Below, piece by piece: positions 44,397-53,663 of a stretch of DNA of 64,000 bases (position 1 is its first letter; each line of letters begins with the position of its first letter). The DNA lies in NCBI RefSeq assembly GCF_039851975.1, contig NZ_CP156660.1:2857035-2921034 (forward strand). The letters run 5' to 3'. A model generated the notes under the pieces. That model was not told where the DNA came from and did no database searches. It was given only the letters and a program-made list of their open reading frames with translations. The DNA is from Desulfoscipio sp. XC116 (GTDB lineage: Bacteria > Bacillota > Desulfotomaculia > Desulfotomaculales > Desulfallaceae). Made by a program: the position numbers and the translations under genes.

Positions 44397-45335
44397 CTAA
44401 TTCAGCCGGACACCTTCCCGCGCCCAACCGGGGTTTTTTATAAAATGTACCGAGTTGCTTAACGCATCGCCGCTAACAGCCGCCATACCTTGCAAACGGT
44501 CATGCACCGCAACCGGCATCCAGCGAATAGCTTGCTTGGATATTACATAAAGGCCCGGTTTACCTTCTTTAAAAACTATCGACTCTTCAGGCACCAGCCA
44601 GCCGGTCATCTGCCGGGTAACCAAATCAAGCCGCACTCTCCGTTCATGGATGTAATTTTCCGGATATCGGGATAATTCTACGAACATACTTAGAGTATTT
44701 TCCCCAAGACCGGCCTGAATTATCTTTCCCGCCAGCTTCCTGTCTTCCCCAAGCAAGGTCACCGCCGTATTCTTTTTAAATGAACGAGCCGCGGATTCAT
44801 CCAAATTATCCAGCTGGATGAAAACCAGCAGTGGCTGCAAATTGTCTACCACTTTGCCGATAAGCTGCCCGCCGGCCACTTCATCCGCTATCGGCGGCAC
44901 GCTGCCGCTTATTTTTTCAACCGCACTCATATCCAATACATCAATCATACCGGGTACAAGCACACTTTCCAAATTATCCAAATGGGTACAGAAGACACCC
45001 GCTCCGGGGCTCCAAACCTTTTGGTCCACAGTACCACTTATCTCAGCCAGCAGCGCTCCCGTACGCAGCCGATCGCCGTCCTGTACCAGCAGCCGCAACC
45101 GACCGGCTGCCGGCGCTTTAACCGGCTCCTCATGCTTTATCAGCAAACCTTCAACAGCCAGGGTTTCCCTAATTTCATCATGTTCCAGGGACTGCACATC
45201 GAGCAAATGCAGCAGCACATTATTTTTGGCCCAGGCCAGTGTATTCCAGGCACCCCAAAGAGTTAATCCCGTCCCGCACACTAACGCAATCAGCACAAGG
45301 ATAAACCGACCGGGACGCACTCTGTATTTGCCCAC
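44397..45335 (-). CDS. HlyD-like membrane-anchored periplasmic adaptor protein
   Basis: 312 residues with an N-terminal helix (FILVLIALVCGTGLTLWGAW), then a biotinyl/lipoyl-like barrel region (VKAPAAGRLRLLVQDGDRLR, about residues 72-95) and C-terminal beta domains typical of HlyD-type adaptors. No ABC or RND transporter gene is adjacent. In clostridia, a similar protein (HlyD family, YtxG region) commonly sits just before yggS in the division cluster. Its role is unknown; an envelope function near the divisome is plausible. Confidence 0.75.
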   Translation of the reverse strand: MGKYRVRPGRFILVLIALVCGTGLTLWGAWNTLAWAKNNVLLHLLDVQSLEHDEIRETLAVEGLLIKHEEPVKAPAAGRLRLLVQDGDRLRTGALLAEISGTVDQKVWSPGAGVFCTHLDNLESVLVPGMIDVLDMSAVEKISGSVPPIADEVAGGQLIGKVVDNLQPLLVFIQLDNLDESAARSFKKNTAVTLLGEDRKLAGKIIQAGLGENTLSMFVELSRYPENYIHERRVRLDLVTRQMTGWLVPEESIVFKEGKPGLYVISKQAIRWMPVAVHDRLQGMAAVSGDALSNSVHFIKNPGWAREGVRLN

Positions 45336-45680
45336 ACTGTCCCCCCTTTAGCTATTTAGTTAGTACCAAGTACAATTCAGGCACTGTTGCATAGAAATTT
45401 GTATTAATTTATATGATTGCACAGCGCAACATATATGGGAATAGGTAAAACGATCTATTTTCTTAAAGTTTTGTCAAATCATATCCATCATAGCCTTGCT
45501 AAACCAATATATATTATTATCTACCTCGCAAAACTAAAATTTCCTGCCTGAGAAATAAAAAAACGACCCTAAAGGGTCAAAATAGCTAAATTTATTTTTA
45601 GAGTATACAATACACAATATATACGCGCATCACGAGAGTCCAGCTTAACAACCGGCGCCGCTCATTTCGGCATCAAGCAC
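45336..45680. other. Gap between phoU and the HlyD-like gene
   Basis: 345 bp. It contains the terminator of the pstB-phoU operon (45557-45578) and an AT-rich stretch (45370-45540) that presumably holds the promoter of the HlyD-yggS-sepF-proC run. I see no ORF. Confidence 0.5.
45557..45578 (-). terminator. Terminator of the pstB-phoU operon
   Basis: GACCCT/AGGGTC with a 2-nt loop, extended to a longer AT stem. On the minus strand it is followed by TTTTTTTATT. Confidence 0.7.
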
Positions 45681-46355
45681 CTAATTCAGCTCGTGCCGCT
45701 CACCGGTTACCAAATAGATAACAGCCTCGCCTATATTGGTAGCATGGTCGGCAATCCGCTCAATATATCTGCTGACGTATAGTAAATAAGCAGACTGGTA
45801 TACATTGACCGGTTTTTCTTTCATACAGCCAATTAATTCGCGAAATATGCGATTAAAAATAAAGTCCACTTCATCGTCCATGGCACACATATCCGTGGCT
45901 TTATGAACATCCCTTTTAACATAGGCGTCCAGCCCGTCTTTTACCATCTGCTGCACAATATCCGCCATTTCGGGTATGTATTGCACCGGCCGAACCGTGA
46001 AGGGGTGGCCGGACAAGCACATAGTGGCCCGGGCAATATCCACGCAGTGGTCGCCCATACGCTCCAGACTGAGCAATATTTTAATACCGGTTACGGCTAC
46101 CCGCAAGTCTTTGGCCATAGGCTGCTGGGTGGCCATTACCCTGACGCACTTTTCTTCAATTCCCAGATACAGTTCATCGATCATTTCATCGCCCATGATT
46201 ACCTGAGCGGCCAGGGCCACGTCCTGCTTCACCAGCGCCTGCACCGAATCGTATACCGCCTGCTCCACCAGACTGCCCAGACGAAGAATATCCTGCTGTA
46301 TTTCTTTTAAGGTTCTCTCAAAGTTAGACCTGGCTGTCATGCATACTCCCCCCAT
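45681..46355 (-). CDS. phoU: Phosphate signalling protein PhoU
   Basis: 224 residues in two three-helix PhoU repeats. Each carries the metal-cluster helix motif: MIDELYLGIEEKCVRVMATQ and LERMGDHCVDIARATMCL in the first; DDEVDFIFNRIFRELIGCM and YIERIADHATNIGEAVIYL in the second. PhoU links the Pst transporter to the PhoR kinase and damps phosphate uptake. It follows pstB by 3 bp. pstS, pstC and pstA are not next to it. Confidence 0.95.
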   Translation of the reverse strand: MGGVCMTARSNFERTLKEIQQDILRLGSLVEQAVYDSVQALVKQDVALAAQVIMGDEMIDELYLGIEEKCVRVMATQQPMAKDLRVAVTGIKILLSLERMGDHCVDIARATMCLSGHPFTVRPVQYIPEMADIVQQMVKDGLDAYVKRDVHKATDMCAMDDEVDFIFNRIFRELIGCMKEKPVNVYQSAYLLYVSRYIERIADHATNIGEAVIYLVTGERHELN

Positions 46356-46358
46356 ATT

Positions 46359-47114
46359 TTAGCCAAAACGCCCCGTTATATAATCTTCGGTACGCTGATC
46401 TTTAGGTGTGGTAAAGATATCGCCGGTGGCACCGTACTCCACCAAATCACCGGTCAGGAAAAACGCGGTATAATCGGAAACCCGGGCCGCCTGCTGCATG
46501 TTGTGGGTAACAATGATAATGGTATAGTCCTGTTTTAACACTTGGATAAGTTCTTCCACCTTAAGCGTTGAAATAGGGTCCAAAGCCGAGGTAGGCTCAT
46601 CCATCAGAAGCACCTCGGGCTCCACCGCCAGTAACCGGGCAATGCACAACCGCTGCTGCTGTCCGCCGGAAAGTCCAAGAGCCCCCTGACGCAAGCGGTC
46701 GCTCACTTCATCCCACAAAGCCGCCGCCCGCAAACTCATTTCTACAATTTCATCCAATTGCTTGCGATTTTTAATTCCATGAATGCGAGGTCCAAAAGCA
46801 ACGTTATCATATATGGACATGGGAAAAGGGTTGGGCTTCTGAAATACCATTCCCACCTTTTTGCGCAAGCTTACTACATCGCACTTTTCACGGTAAATAT
46901 CCTCACCGTCAAACAAAACCCGGCCCTGCACCCGCACGCCTTCATACAAGTCATTCATACGGTTTAAGACGCGTAAAAATGTGGATTTACCACAGCCCGA
47001 CGGGCCAATCAGAGCGGTAACCAGGTTGGCGGTCACTTCCAGATCAATATCCCGCAGGGCTTGAAATTCTTTATAGAACAAGTTTAATTTATGCACCGAT
47101 ATTTTACTGTTCAT
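46359..47114 (-). CDS. pstB: Phosphate ABC transporter ATP-binding protein PstB
   Basis: 251 residues: Walker [10 protein letters not shown] (37-45), Q-loop [13 protein letters not shown], signature [15 protein letters not shown] and Walker [14 protein letters not shown]. The Asn-Pro-Phe-Pro-Met Q-loop is characteristic of PstB. It energises phosphate import with PstA/PstC, which are absent from this window. The gene is preceded by four Pho-box half-sites (47180-47218), so PhoP control is likely. Confidence 0.95.
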   Translation of the reverse strand: MNSKISVHKLNLFYKEFQALRDIDLEVTANLVTALIGPSGCGKSTFLRVLNRMNDLYEGVRVQGRVLFDGEDIYREKCDVVSLRKKVGMVFQKPNPFPMSIYDNVAFGPRIHGIKNRKQLDEIVEMSLRAAALWDEVSDRLRQGALGLSGGQQQRLCIARLLAVEPEVLLMDEPTSALDPISTLKVEELIQVLKQDYTIIIVTHNMQQAARVSDYTAFFLTGDLVEYGATGDIFTTPKDQRTEDYITGRFG

Positions 47115-47164
47115 TTTTCAACCCCATCATATCAGCTTAATACATAATCAGTTGCACCTTTATA

Positions 47165-47218
47165 ATTGTACCAGTCGTAAATTAGATGGGTGTTAGGCCA
47201 TTGTTAACTTTTGATTAA
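47165..47218 (-). promoter_or_regulatory. PhoP-controlled promoter of pstB-phoU
   Basis: On the minus strand four hexamers lie at exact 11-bp intervals: TTAATC (47218-47213), TTAACA (47207-47202), CTAACA (47196-47191) and CTAATT (47185-47180). TTAACA-type hexamers with 5-bp spacers are the Bacillus Pho box. A -10-like TACAAT (47170-47165) follows 9 bp after the last hexamer. Confidence 0.7.
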
Positions 47219-47294
47219 GACGCATACCAAATAAGCCATAACATTTCCGCCGAACAATTTTCCGGTAGGGACCAATAACCGGTCCGCCCCCCGG

Positions 47295-48677
47295 CTACTT
47301 ATCCGAAGGGCTGTCCATGGGCAGGAATACCGAAAATATGGTACCTTTACCTACAACGCTTTTCACTTCTATCCGCCCCCCGTGCCCTTTGATAATATGC
47401 TTAACAATAGCCAACCCCAGCCCGGTACCGCCCATTTCCCGTGAACGCGCCTTTTCCACCCGGTAGAAGCGCTCGAATATGCGGGGCAGGCTATCCGCCG
47501 GTATGCCCGCGCCGGTATCGGCCACGTCCAACCTGAGCTCATCACCGTACAATGAAGTGCTAATTGTCACGCTGCCCCCCGGCGGCGTATATTTTATGGC
47601 ATTGTCCATCAGATTAATCAGCACCTGGGACAGCATATCAGGATCACCGAAAAAAGAAGGCAGCCGGGAGGACAGGTTAGCTTTTATAGCCACTTGTTTT
47701 TCTTCGGCAGATGTACCGCACACCGCCAGCGCCCGGTCTACCAGCTCACCTATTTTAACCCGCTGCCAGCGGTACGCTGCCCGACGTTCCTCAATTCTGG
47801 AAAGGTCCAGAAGATCTTCCACCAGCATAGCCAGCCGCCTGGTCTCATCAGCAATAATTTCCAGAAAATGCTTGGTCATCTTCGGATCATCGGTACCACT
47901 TTCCAGCAATGTTTCCACAAAGCCGCGGATAGAGGTGAGCGGCGTTCTCAGCTCATGGGACACATTGGCTACGAACTCGCTGCGCAGCTGTTCCATGTTT
48001 TTTCGCTCTGTGATATCCCGCAGCAGCACCACGGCCCCACCCTGCCCGCTGCCGTACAGCGGCGTTATATGCAGGTGAAAAATACGCGGCTCGGGAGAAA
48101 GGAATTTAATTTCCCGGGTCAGTGGCTTTTGACAGCTTTGCACTCTTTTCAATAAATGGTCCAAATCGTAATTGCGAATTACCTCCAAAATATTCTTACC
48201 CATGCACTCCGTCCGGGTTACCTCGAACAATGTCTCCACAATCGGATTGACCATCATAATACAGCCTTCCCGGTCCACCGCTATCACACAATCATCCATA
48301 CTGTTTAATATAGTCTGAGCTCGGTTTTTCTGCTCCGTAATTTCATCAATGGTAGCTCGCAGACGAGCAGCCATATCATTGATGCTCCTGGCCAAATCTC
48401 CTATTTCGTCTTCGGTGGAGATATTGATTTGCCGGTTTAAGTTGCCCCGGGCAATTTCCTGTGCGGTCTGAGTAATTTCATTGAGCGGCTGGATAACCCG
48501 GCGGTAAAGCACCCAGGCCAACACTATGGTAATAACCCAAAACACAGCTATAGCGGCACCGATATTGATTTTTTCTACGGTATAAAGTTTTAAAAAAGCA
48601 AGAAAAAGCAGCAGCATAAAAAAATAACTGGCCACCGGACGCCAGCTAACACCTTGAAAAAAACGATTTAAATTCAC
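47295..48677 (-). CDS. phoR: PhoR-type sensor histidine kinase
   Basis: 460 residues. Two membrane helices (about 17-32 and 39-58) are separated by only a few residues, so there is no extracytoplasmic sensor domain. A HAMP domain (RRVIQPLNEITQTAQEIARG), a PAS domain (about 120-225), HisKA with the phospho-His in FVANVSHELRTPLTS (His241) and an HATPase domain (NLMDNAIKYTPPGGS, DTGAGIP, GGTGLGLAIV) follow. It overlaps phoP by 4 bp. It phosphorylates PhoP under phosphate limitation; input probably comes through PhoU/Pst and the PAS domain. Confidence 0.92.
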   Translation of the reverse strand: MNLNRFFQGVSWRPVASYFFMLLLFLAFLKLYTVEKINIGAAIAVFWVITIVLAWVLYRRVIQPLNEITQTAQEIARGNLNRQINISTEDEIGDLARSINDMAARLRATIDEITEQKNRAQTILNSMDDCVIAVDREGCIMMVNPIVETLFEVTRTECMGKNILEVIRNYDLDHLLKRVQSCQKPLTREIKFLSPEPRIFHLHITPLYGSGQGGAVVLLRDITERKNMEQLRSEFVANVSHELRTPLTSIRGFVETLLESGTDDPKMTKHFLEIIADETRRLAMLVEDLLDLSRIEERRAAYRWQRVKIGELVDRALAVCGTSAEEKQVAIKANLSSRLPSFFGDPDMLSQVLINLMDNAIKYTPPGGSVTISTSLYGDELRLDVADTGAGIPADSLPRIFERFYRVEKARSREMGGTGLGLAIVKHIIKGHGGRIEVKSVVGKGTIFSVFLPMDSPSDK

Positions 48678-49390
48678 TCCGCGGGCACCTCCCTGAACCG
48701 GTAACCCACTCCGCGCACTGTTTCAATATACTGCTGCATGCCATCATACTTCTCCAGCTTTTGTCTGAGATGCCGGATATGCACATCCACGGTGCGGGAA
48801 TCACCGGCAAAATCATAGCCCCAAATTTTTTCCAGCAGATGGTCCCGGGAAAAGACCTTGCCCGGTTCGCCGGCTATAAAGCGCAGCAGTTCAAATTCTT
48901 TGGGAGTCAGATCCTGGCGTTCGCCGTCCACCAACACTTCAAAGCGTTCTTGATCAATAACCAATCGCCCCAGCACCATCCTCGCACCTCTGGTGTCATG
49001 GACTTTTTTATCCTGTCCGGTCTGCAGCCGGCGCAGCCTGGCCTTGACCCGGGCCACCAGCTCACGGGGAGAAAAGGGCTTGGTGACATAATCATCGGCG
49101 CCGATTTCCAAGCCCAGTATTTTATCCAATTCATCTCCCTTGGCACTAAGCATGATAATAGGTATATTTCTGGTATTTGAATTATGATTCAGCCGGCGGC
49201 AAACCTCCAGACCGTCCATGCGGGGCAGCATCACATCCAGGATAATTAAATCGGGCACTTTGGCCTGCGCCTCATTGACCGCCTCCTGGCCGTCATAGGC
49301 CGCCATAACTTGAAAACCCTCCCGCTCCAGGTTGAACTTAATTAATTCCACAATATTTTTTTCATCATCCACAACCAGTATTCTGGGCAC
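48674..49390 (-). CDS. phoP: PhoP/PhoB-type response regulator
   Basis: 238 residues: a receiver with the acidic pair VVDDE, phospho-acceptor Asp52 (IILDVMLP), Thr/Ser in IIMLSAKG and Lys in DYVTKPFSP. An OmpR-type winged helix follows (LTPKEFELLRFIAGEPGKVF, then SRTVDVHIRHLRQKLE, VRGVGYRF). It should bind the TTAACA-type boxes ahead of pstB. Start ATG (residues MPRILVVDD) behind GGGGGATGATTTA. It is cotranscribed with phoR. Confidence 0.93.
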   Translation of the reverse strand: MPRILVVDDEKNIVELIKFNLEREGFQVMAAYDGQEAVNEAQAKVPDLIILDVMLPRMDGLEVCRRLNHNSNTRNIPIIMLSAKGDELDKILGLEIGADDYVTKPFSPRELVARVKARLRRLQTGQDKKVHDTRGARMVLGRLVIDQERFEVLVDGERQDLTPKEFELLRFIAGEPGKVFSRDHLLEKIWGYDFAGDSRTVDVHIRHLRQKLEKYDGMQQYIETVRGVGYRFREVPAE

Positions 49391-49413
49391 TTAAATCATC
49401 CCCCGGTCAGCAT

Positions 49414-50235
49414 TTATTTAAGCATTATCAACGAGGCCATCCTTCCGGTACGACTATTTTGTTTGCGATACGAATAAAATAAATCGTCCCGGCAAGAAGT
49501 ACAGCAGTCGGCCATAGTGATATTTTCAGGCCGTACCCCCGCATCCAGCAGCAAGCGGCGGTTTACCGAGGGCAAGTCCAGCCACCAATGTCCCGCCCGC
49601 CCGGGGCGGGCCGGTGCCGGCCCGCCGGGCAAACAACTTTCCACTGCTTCCATAACAGGGGCGTCGACTTCGTAACAACAAGGTCCGATGGCCGGTCCCA
49701 CCGCGGCTAAAATATTTTCCACCCTACTGGCATGGTTCTCCGCCATATGACGTACTGTTTTAGCACCTATATTCAATACCGTCCCCTTCCAACCGGCATG
49801 GGCCAAAGCAATAACCCGGCGCACCGGATCAAGGAACAGCAAAGGCACGCAGTCGGCGTAATAACTGGAAATCAACAGGGACGATTCGGCTGTCACCAAA
49901 GCATCTACATCGGGCAAGGCATCCTCCCATGCAGTGGCGCCCCGGCCGGCATGCACCGCATGTACAGTGCTTACCCGGTCGCCGTGCACCTGCCGACCCG
50001 CTACCAAACAGCCGATGTCTGCATCCAAAGCCCTGCATATCCGCTGACGGTTGACCACCACGCCGCCGGGGTCATCACCTACATGCAATCCCAGATTCAA
50101 GGATTGGTAAGGCGGCGGACTGACTCCGCCCAAGCGGGTGGTAAACGCATGAGCCACCAGCCCGGTGGCGGTAAAGGAGGGCACGGTTAAATAAGCCAGA
50201 TCACCGCAGCGGTGGAGATTAAAACCACCATGCAT
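49414..50235 (-). CDS. pgeF: PgeF/YlmD multicopper-laccase-domain protein
   Basis: 273 residues from the ATG at 50235 behind AAGGAAATTGTGC. Family motifs: HAFTTRLGGVSPPPYQSLNL, GRQVHGDRV, ADCVPLLFLDP, LAHAGWKGTV and the C-terminal DLFYSYRKQNSRTGRMASLI. YlmD/YfiH proteins act as purine nucleoside phosphorylase/adenosine deaminase-like enzymes or in peptidoglycan editing. Metal His and Cys residues are present. It occupies the ylmD slot, separated here from ylmE by the pho genes. Confidence 0.92.
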   Translation of the reverse strand: MHGGFNLHRCGDLAYLTVPSFTATGLVAHAFTTRLGGVSPPPYQSLNLGLHVGDDPGGVVVNRQRICRALDADIGCLVAGRQVHGDRVSTVHAVHAGRGATAWEDALPDVDALVTAESSLLISSYYADCVPLLFLDPVRRVIALAHAGWKGTVLNIGAKTVRHMAENHASRVENILAAVGPAIGPCCYEVDAPVMEAVESCLPGGPAPARPGRAGHWWLDLPSVNRRLLLDAGVRPENITMADCCTSCRDDLFYSYRKQNSRTGRMASLIMLK

Positions 50236-50271
50236 GCACAATTTCCTTTCTTTTTGATTTATCGGCCATGC

Positions 50272-51822
50272 TTAGGAAACCTTATCAAGCAAAGATGCCA
50301 ATTGTTTTAACTGTTCCATTACCCGCTCGAAATCGCTTGAACTGGGTGAGGACTGCAAAAAACCGTCCATTCTTGATGCCATGGCATGGTAGGCCCTTTG
50401 CAATTCCTCGGCGCTGAAAACAACTCCGGGGGTTAGATCTATGGTTTCCTGCCAGGACGGTGCATACGCGCTGATCCCGGTTTTTTCCGGTACCACCTTT
50501 TCCATCACCGCCAGCGCCTCCGGGGCGCCGTGTACCAACATAACCCGGCCGGGCTTTTGTGCAAAGGCATTCACCCAATCCAACAATCCCTGCTGGTCGG
50601 CATGCGATGAATAACCGTCTATATATCTGATATCCGCCCGCACCTTAACTTCTTCACCATGAACGCGAATAGAGGGCACCCCGCTAAGCAGCCGCTGCCC
50701 CTTGGTACCGGGAGCCTGGTAACCTACAAACAGCACAGTGCTCTCAGGCCGCCACAGGTTATGCTTTAAATGGTGCTTGATGCGCCCGGCATCGCACATG
50801 CCGCTGGCTGAAATTATAATAGCCCCGCCTTTTAGCTCGTTAAGTGCCCGCGATTCTTCCACAGTGCGGGACAAGTGCAGCACCGACATAGTAAGCGGGT
50901 TATCTCCTTTTGATATGAGCCGGCTGGTCTCCTGATCAAAATGTTCGTAATTCCGTTTAAAAACTTCGGTAGCGGCTACAGCCATGGGACTGTCAATATA
51001 CACCTGCATCGGAGGCAGCCGGTCCTCCACCAGCAATAAATTAATATCATAAAGCAAATCTTGAGTACGCTCCACGGCAAAGGCAGGAATAATCAGGTTG
51101 CCGCCCTTATCATAGGTTTCCTGAATCACCGCGCGCAATTTTTCCAACCGGTTGCCCTTGTCGCGGTGCAGTCTGGCACCGTAAGTAGACTCCATGACCA
51201 GGTAATCCGCTTCGTCTATAAGCGTGGGGTTTTGGACGAAGGGCTTGCCGATGGCCCCCAAATCCCCGCTAAATACCAGCTTGGTTTGTTTAGTTCCCTC
51301 ACGCACCCATAATTCCAGTATAGCCGAACCAAGTATATGACCGGCGTCCATGAAACGCACAGAAATGTTCTCATCCAGGCTTATAACCTGGTTATATTTT
51401 GCCCGCTCAAATTTTTTTACACAATCAAAAGCATCTTCGGCAGTATAAATAGGGTCAATAAGTTTTTTACCCGCCCGCATGGCCTTGCGGTTTAATCGTT
51501 CTACTTCCATTTCTTGAATATGGCCGCTGTCGGGCAGCAACACTTCCAGCAAATCCACGGTAGCCCCGGTGGCCAGTGCCCGGCCCCGGAACCCGTGCTT
51601 ATACAGCTTGGGAACCAAACCGCTGTGATCGATATGCGCGTGAGTGATGAGCAAATAATCCACTGTTTGGGGTATCATGGAAAAAGGCAGGTAGTTGCGC
51701 TCACGGGACAAGCGGTGACCTTGAAACATACCGCAATCAATCATTATTTTTTTGTTGGCTGCTTCCACAACATGGCACGAACCGGTGACTGTCTGAGCCG
51801 CGCCGTAAAAAGTTATCCGCAT
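50272..51822 (-). CDS. Beta-CASP metallo-beta-lactamase ribonuclease-like protein
   Basis: 517 residues from the ATG at 51822 behind GGGAGGC. Metal motifs are LLITHAHIDHSGLVP, DAGHILGSAILEL and FSGDLGAIG. The beta-CASP region has YIDSPMAVAATEVFKRN and ASGMCDAGRIKHHLKHNL, and the RMMBL motif is YIDGYSSHADQQGLLDWV. It resembles YsiA/TTHA0252-type RNA-processing exonucleases. The C-terminal ~70 residues carry helices outside the core. It probably cleaves RNA in the cytosol. It follows no obvious operon partner apart from pgeF 37 bp downstream. Confidence 0.88.
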   Translation of the reverse strand: MRITFYGAAQTVTGSCHVVEAANKKIMIDCGMFQGHRLSRERNYLPFSMIPQTVDYLLITHAHIDHSGLVPKLYKHGFRGRALATGATVDLLEVLLPDSGHIQEMEVERLNRKAMRAGKKLIDPIYTAEDAFDCVKKFERAKYNQVISLDENISVRFMDAGHILGSAILELWVREGTKQTKLVFSGDLGAIGKPFVQNPTLIDEADYLVMESTYGARLHRDKGNRLEKLRAVIQETYDKGGNLIIPAFAVERTQDLLYDINLLLVEDRLPPMQVYIDSPMAVAATEVFKRNYEHFDQETSRLISKGDNPLTMSVLHLSRTVEESRALNELKGGAIIISASGMCDAGRIKHHLKHNLWRPESTVLFVGYQAPGTKGQRLLSGVPSIRVHGEEVKVRADIRYIDGYSSHADQQGLLDWVNAFAQKPGRVMLVHGAPEALAVMEKVVPEKTGISAYAPSWQETIDLTPGVVFSAEELQRAYHAMASRMDGFLQSSPSSSDFERVMEQLKQLASLLDKVS

Positions 51823-52073
51823 TTTAGCCTCCCGCTGTTTAGTAAGCCACGGGGATATTTCCACTGTCTCTCATTCGGTCCCTCAATACACCAGAGATCG
51901 TCCAAAGCATCCACATGACTCTATTAATCTTTTAAAATTAGGGCATAGTATTATGTAGTACTATGCAGAATTGATAATGTAATTAATTATTCACTTTTTG
52001 AACTGTAATCCCTGCAAAATAAGAAGGAAAAAGTAATTTACCGAACGCACCGAAAAAAATAGCTGATGCCCCC

Positions 52074-52102
52074 TTGACAGTGAAGGCCGCTCGCCATACA
52101 TT
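52074..52102 (+). promoter_or_regulatory. Promoter of the FmdB-like gene
   Basis: TTGACA (52074-52079), 17-bp spacer, TACATT (52097-52102), 24 bp before the start codon. The -35 is perfect. Confidence 0.6.
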
Positions 52103-52125
52103 ATAAAAAGAAGGGAGTGTATAAA

Positions 52126-52350
52126 ATGCCGATTTACGAATTCCGTTGTCATAAATGCGGACACCGTTTTGAAAAATTATGCTCCGTAGGCGAAAGCGGT
52201 GCAAATATGCAATGTCCCGCTTGCTCAGCCCCGGCACCCCGAAGAGTTATGTCGGGATTTTGCAAAAAAGGGTCTGACGATCCGGTTACCGGCGGAGGCG
52301 GCGGATGCAGTACTTGCAGTTCCTCCAACTGCAGCTCATGCGGCCGTTAA
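52126..52350 (+). CDS. FmdB-type zinc-ribbon protein
   Basis: 74 residues from the ATG at 52126 behind AAGGGAG. PIYEFRCHKCGHRFEKLC and MQCPACSAPAPRRVMSGF form the FmdB CxxC-CxxC zinc ribbon. The tail GGGGCSTCSSSNCSSCGR adds a Gly/Ser/Cys-rich segment common in clostridial members. It is presumed a small regulator or metal-binding protein; no function is established. It is the only plus-strand gene in the 36.8-64 kb core, with its own promoter and terminator. Confidence 0.85.
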   Translation: MPIYEFRCHKCGHRFEKLCSVGESGANMQCPACSAPAPRRVMSGFCKKGSDDPVTGGGGGCSTCSSSNCSSCGR

Positions 52351-52380
52351 AGAGGCCATAACAAACGATTTGATTTAATA

Positions 52381-52409
52381 AAGGCAGCCGTATTGTTACA
52401 GGCTGCCTT
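52381..52409. terminator. Terminator shared by convergent genes
   Basis: AAGGCAGCC/GGCTGCCTT stem with an 11-nt loop between the FmdB-like gene and the LysM gene; TTTAAG follows on the plus side. Confidence 0.7.
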
Positions 52410-52429
52410 TAAGTTTCCGACACATACAT

Positions 52430-53539
52430 TTAACGAACACAGGTCATTACTACATCATCAATGCGTACCGTGTTGTCGTTGCCGGTGCGGGGCCGGAATA
52501 CAAAGCGCAGCTCCGCACGATCGGTACGTGCCGGCAGCACCCCGGAAGTAAAGGTATACTGCTGGTAAGTATTATTAGGCAGAACACCCGGAGTATAAGC
52601 CGGATCAACCCGTCCGATCAGCCGGCCCGCGCTGTCGTATATAAATATTTCCGCTTCCAGTACAAAATTGGCCGTCCGCCCGGACCGTACATGCTCCATA
52701 CCCCAAAAAGTTATTTGATAAATGCGATTGGGTTCGGCATCTACCGTCTGGGACAGCACAGCCTGGCGTCCGGAATCCCTGCCCAGCTCCGCGGCATAAT
52801 TACCCGCATGAGCCGCCGTAGTGCGAAAGACATTATTACCCGACCAGACAGCGGGTGTATTTCCATCCAGCCACCTTTCGATACCCGGATCGGATAACAT
52901 GTTGGTTTTCGGGCAGGGCTGCGGGGTCGGGGGCGGGGTCGGTGTCTGCCCGGATCGCACCACTTGGATAGTAACCTGCACCGACTGACCGCTTAAGGTT
53001 CGAGCCACATTAAAGGCCCGAATGGTAAAGTTGTCCGGGGTTACAAAATTACCCTGCTTGTTGCGCAGGTCCCAGGTGGCATTATAAGTACGACATTCAC
53101 CGGGCCGCAGCACCTCCGTACCGGCAGCCTGAGTAAAAAACTGGTCGTCCGACCAGCGCCAGACTTCCCGGCCATTACGCAGCGCCACAAAATCATAGCG
53201 CTGGCCTGTATTATAGCGCAGCCTAATGGTATTGCCCGATATATTACATTTTCTAAAGGTTATGCGCACCCGTTCTCCGCGCTGATAACGAGCCCGGTCG
53301 GTGCTAATGGTATAGCGCAGGCCGTCCACTATTCTGTTGGCGGTCGGGTCCCCCCCCGTGCCGCCCATACCGCCCGGCCGTCCAACCGGGCTGTCGTTAT
53401 CCGGAATATCTATTCTTTGTCCTACCCATAAATAATTGGGATTAGCTATATTATTCAACTCAACCAACTGCTGCACGGTAGTACCGTGCCGGTAGGCAAT
53501 GGATGCCAATGTATCGCCGGGTTGTACTGTATACGTCAC
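52430..53539 (-). CDS. LysM-BsuPI protein with C-terminal carbohydrate-binding-like domain
   Basis: 369 residues. A LysM repeat is at residues 2-47 (YTVQPGDTLASIAYRHGTTV, WVGQRIDIP), a Gly-rich linker follows, and a BsuPI-like domain lies at about 75-195 (YNTGQRYDFVALRNGREVWR, LRPGECRTYNATWDL). A Pro/Thr linker leads to a jelly-roll C-terminal domain (about 215-369; RAELRFVFRPRTGNDNTVRI). No signal peptide precedes the LysM, as in spore-coat or forespore-associated LysM proteins (compare SafA). BsuPI domains inhibit intracellular proteases in Bacillus. Cell-wall or spore-cortex binding is likely. Confidence 0.8.
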   Translation of the reverse strand: MTYTVQPGDTLASIAYRHGTTVQQLVELNNIANPNYLWVGQRIDIPDNDSPVGRPGGMGGTGGDPTANRIVDGLRYTISTDRARYQRGERVRITFRKCNISGNTIRLRYNTGQRYDFVALRNGREVWRWSDDQFFTQAAGTEVLRPGECRTYNATWDLRNKQGNFVTPDNFTIRAFNVARTLSGQSVQVTIQVVRSGQTPTPPPTPQPCPKTNMLSDPGIERWLDGNTPAVWSGNNVFRTTAAHAGNYAAELGRDSGRQAVLSQTVDAEPNRIYQITFWGMEHVRSGRTANFVLEAEIFIYDSAGRLIGRVDPAYTPGVLPNNTYQQYTFTSGVLPARTDRAELRFVFRPRTGNDNTVRIDDVVMTCVR

Positions 53540-53663
53540 TCATTATCCCTCCTTTCGCTCATAAACCTCTACACATTTTTATGTACCAAAGGAAGGAAAA
53601 GTGCTATTTAGTTTGCTGGAGAATGGTGGTAAAGCCGAAAAAAAATTATTTAAATATTTGACA

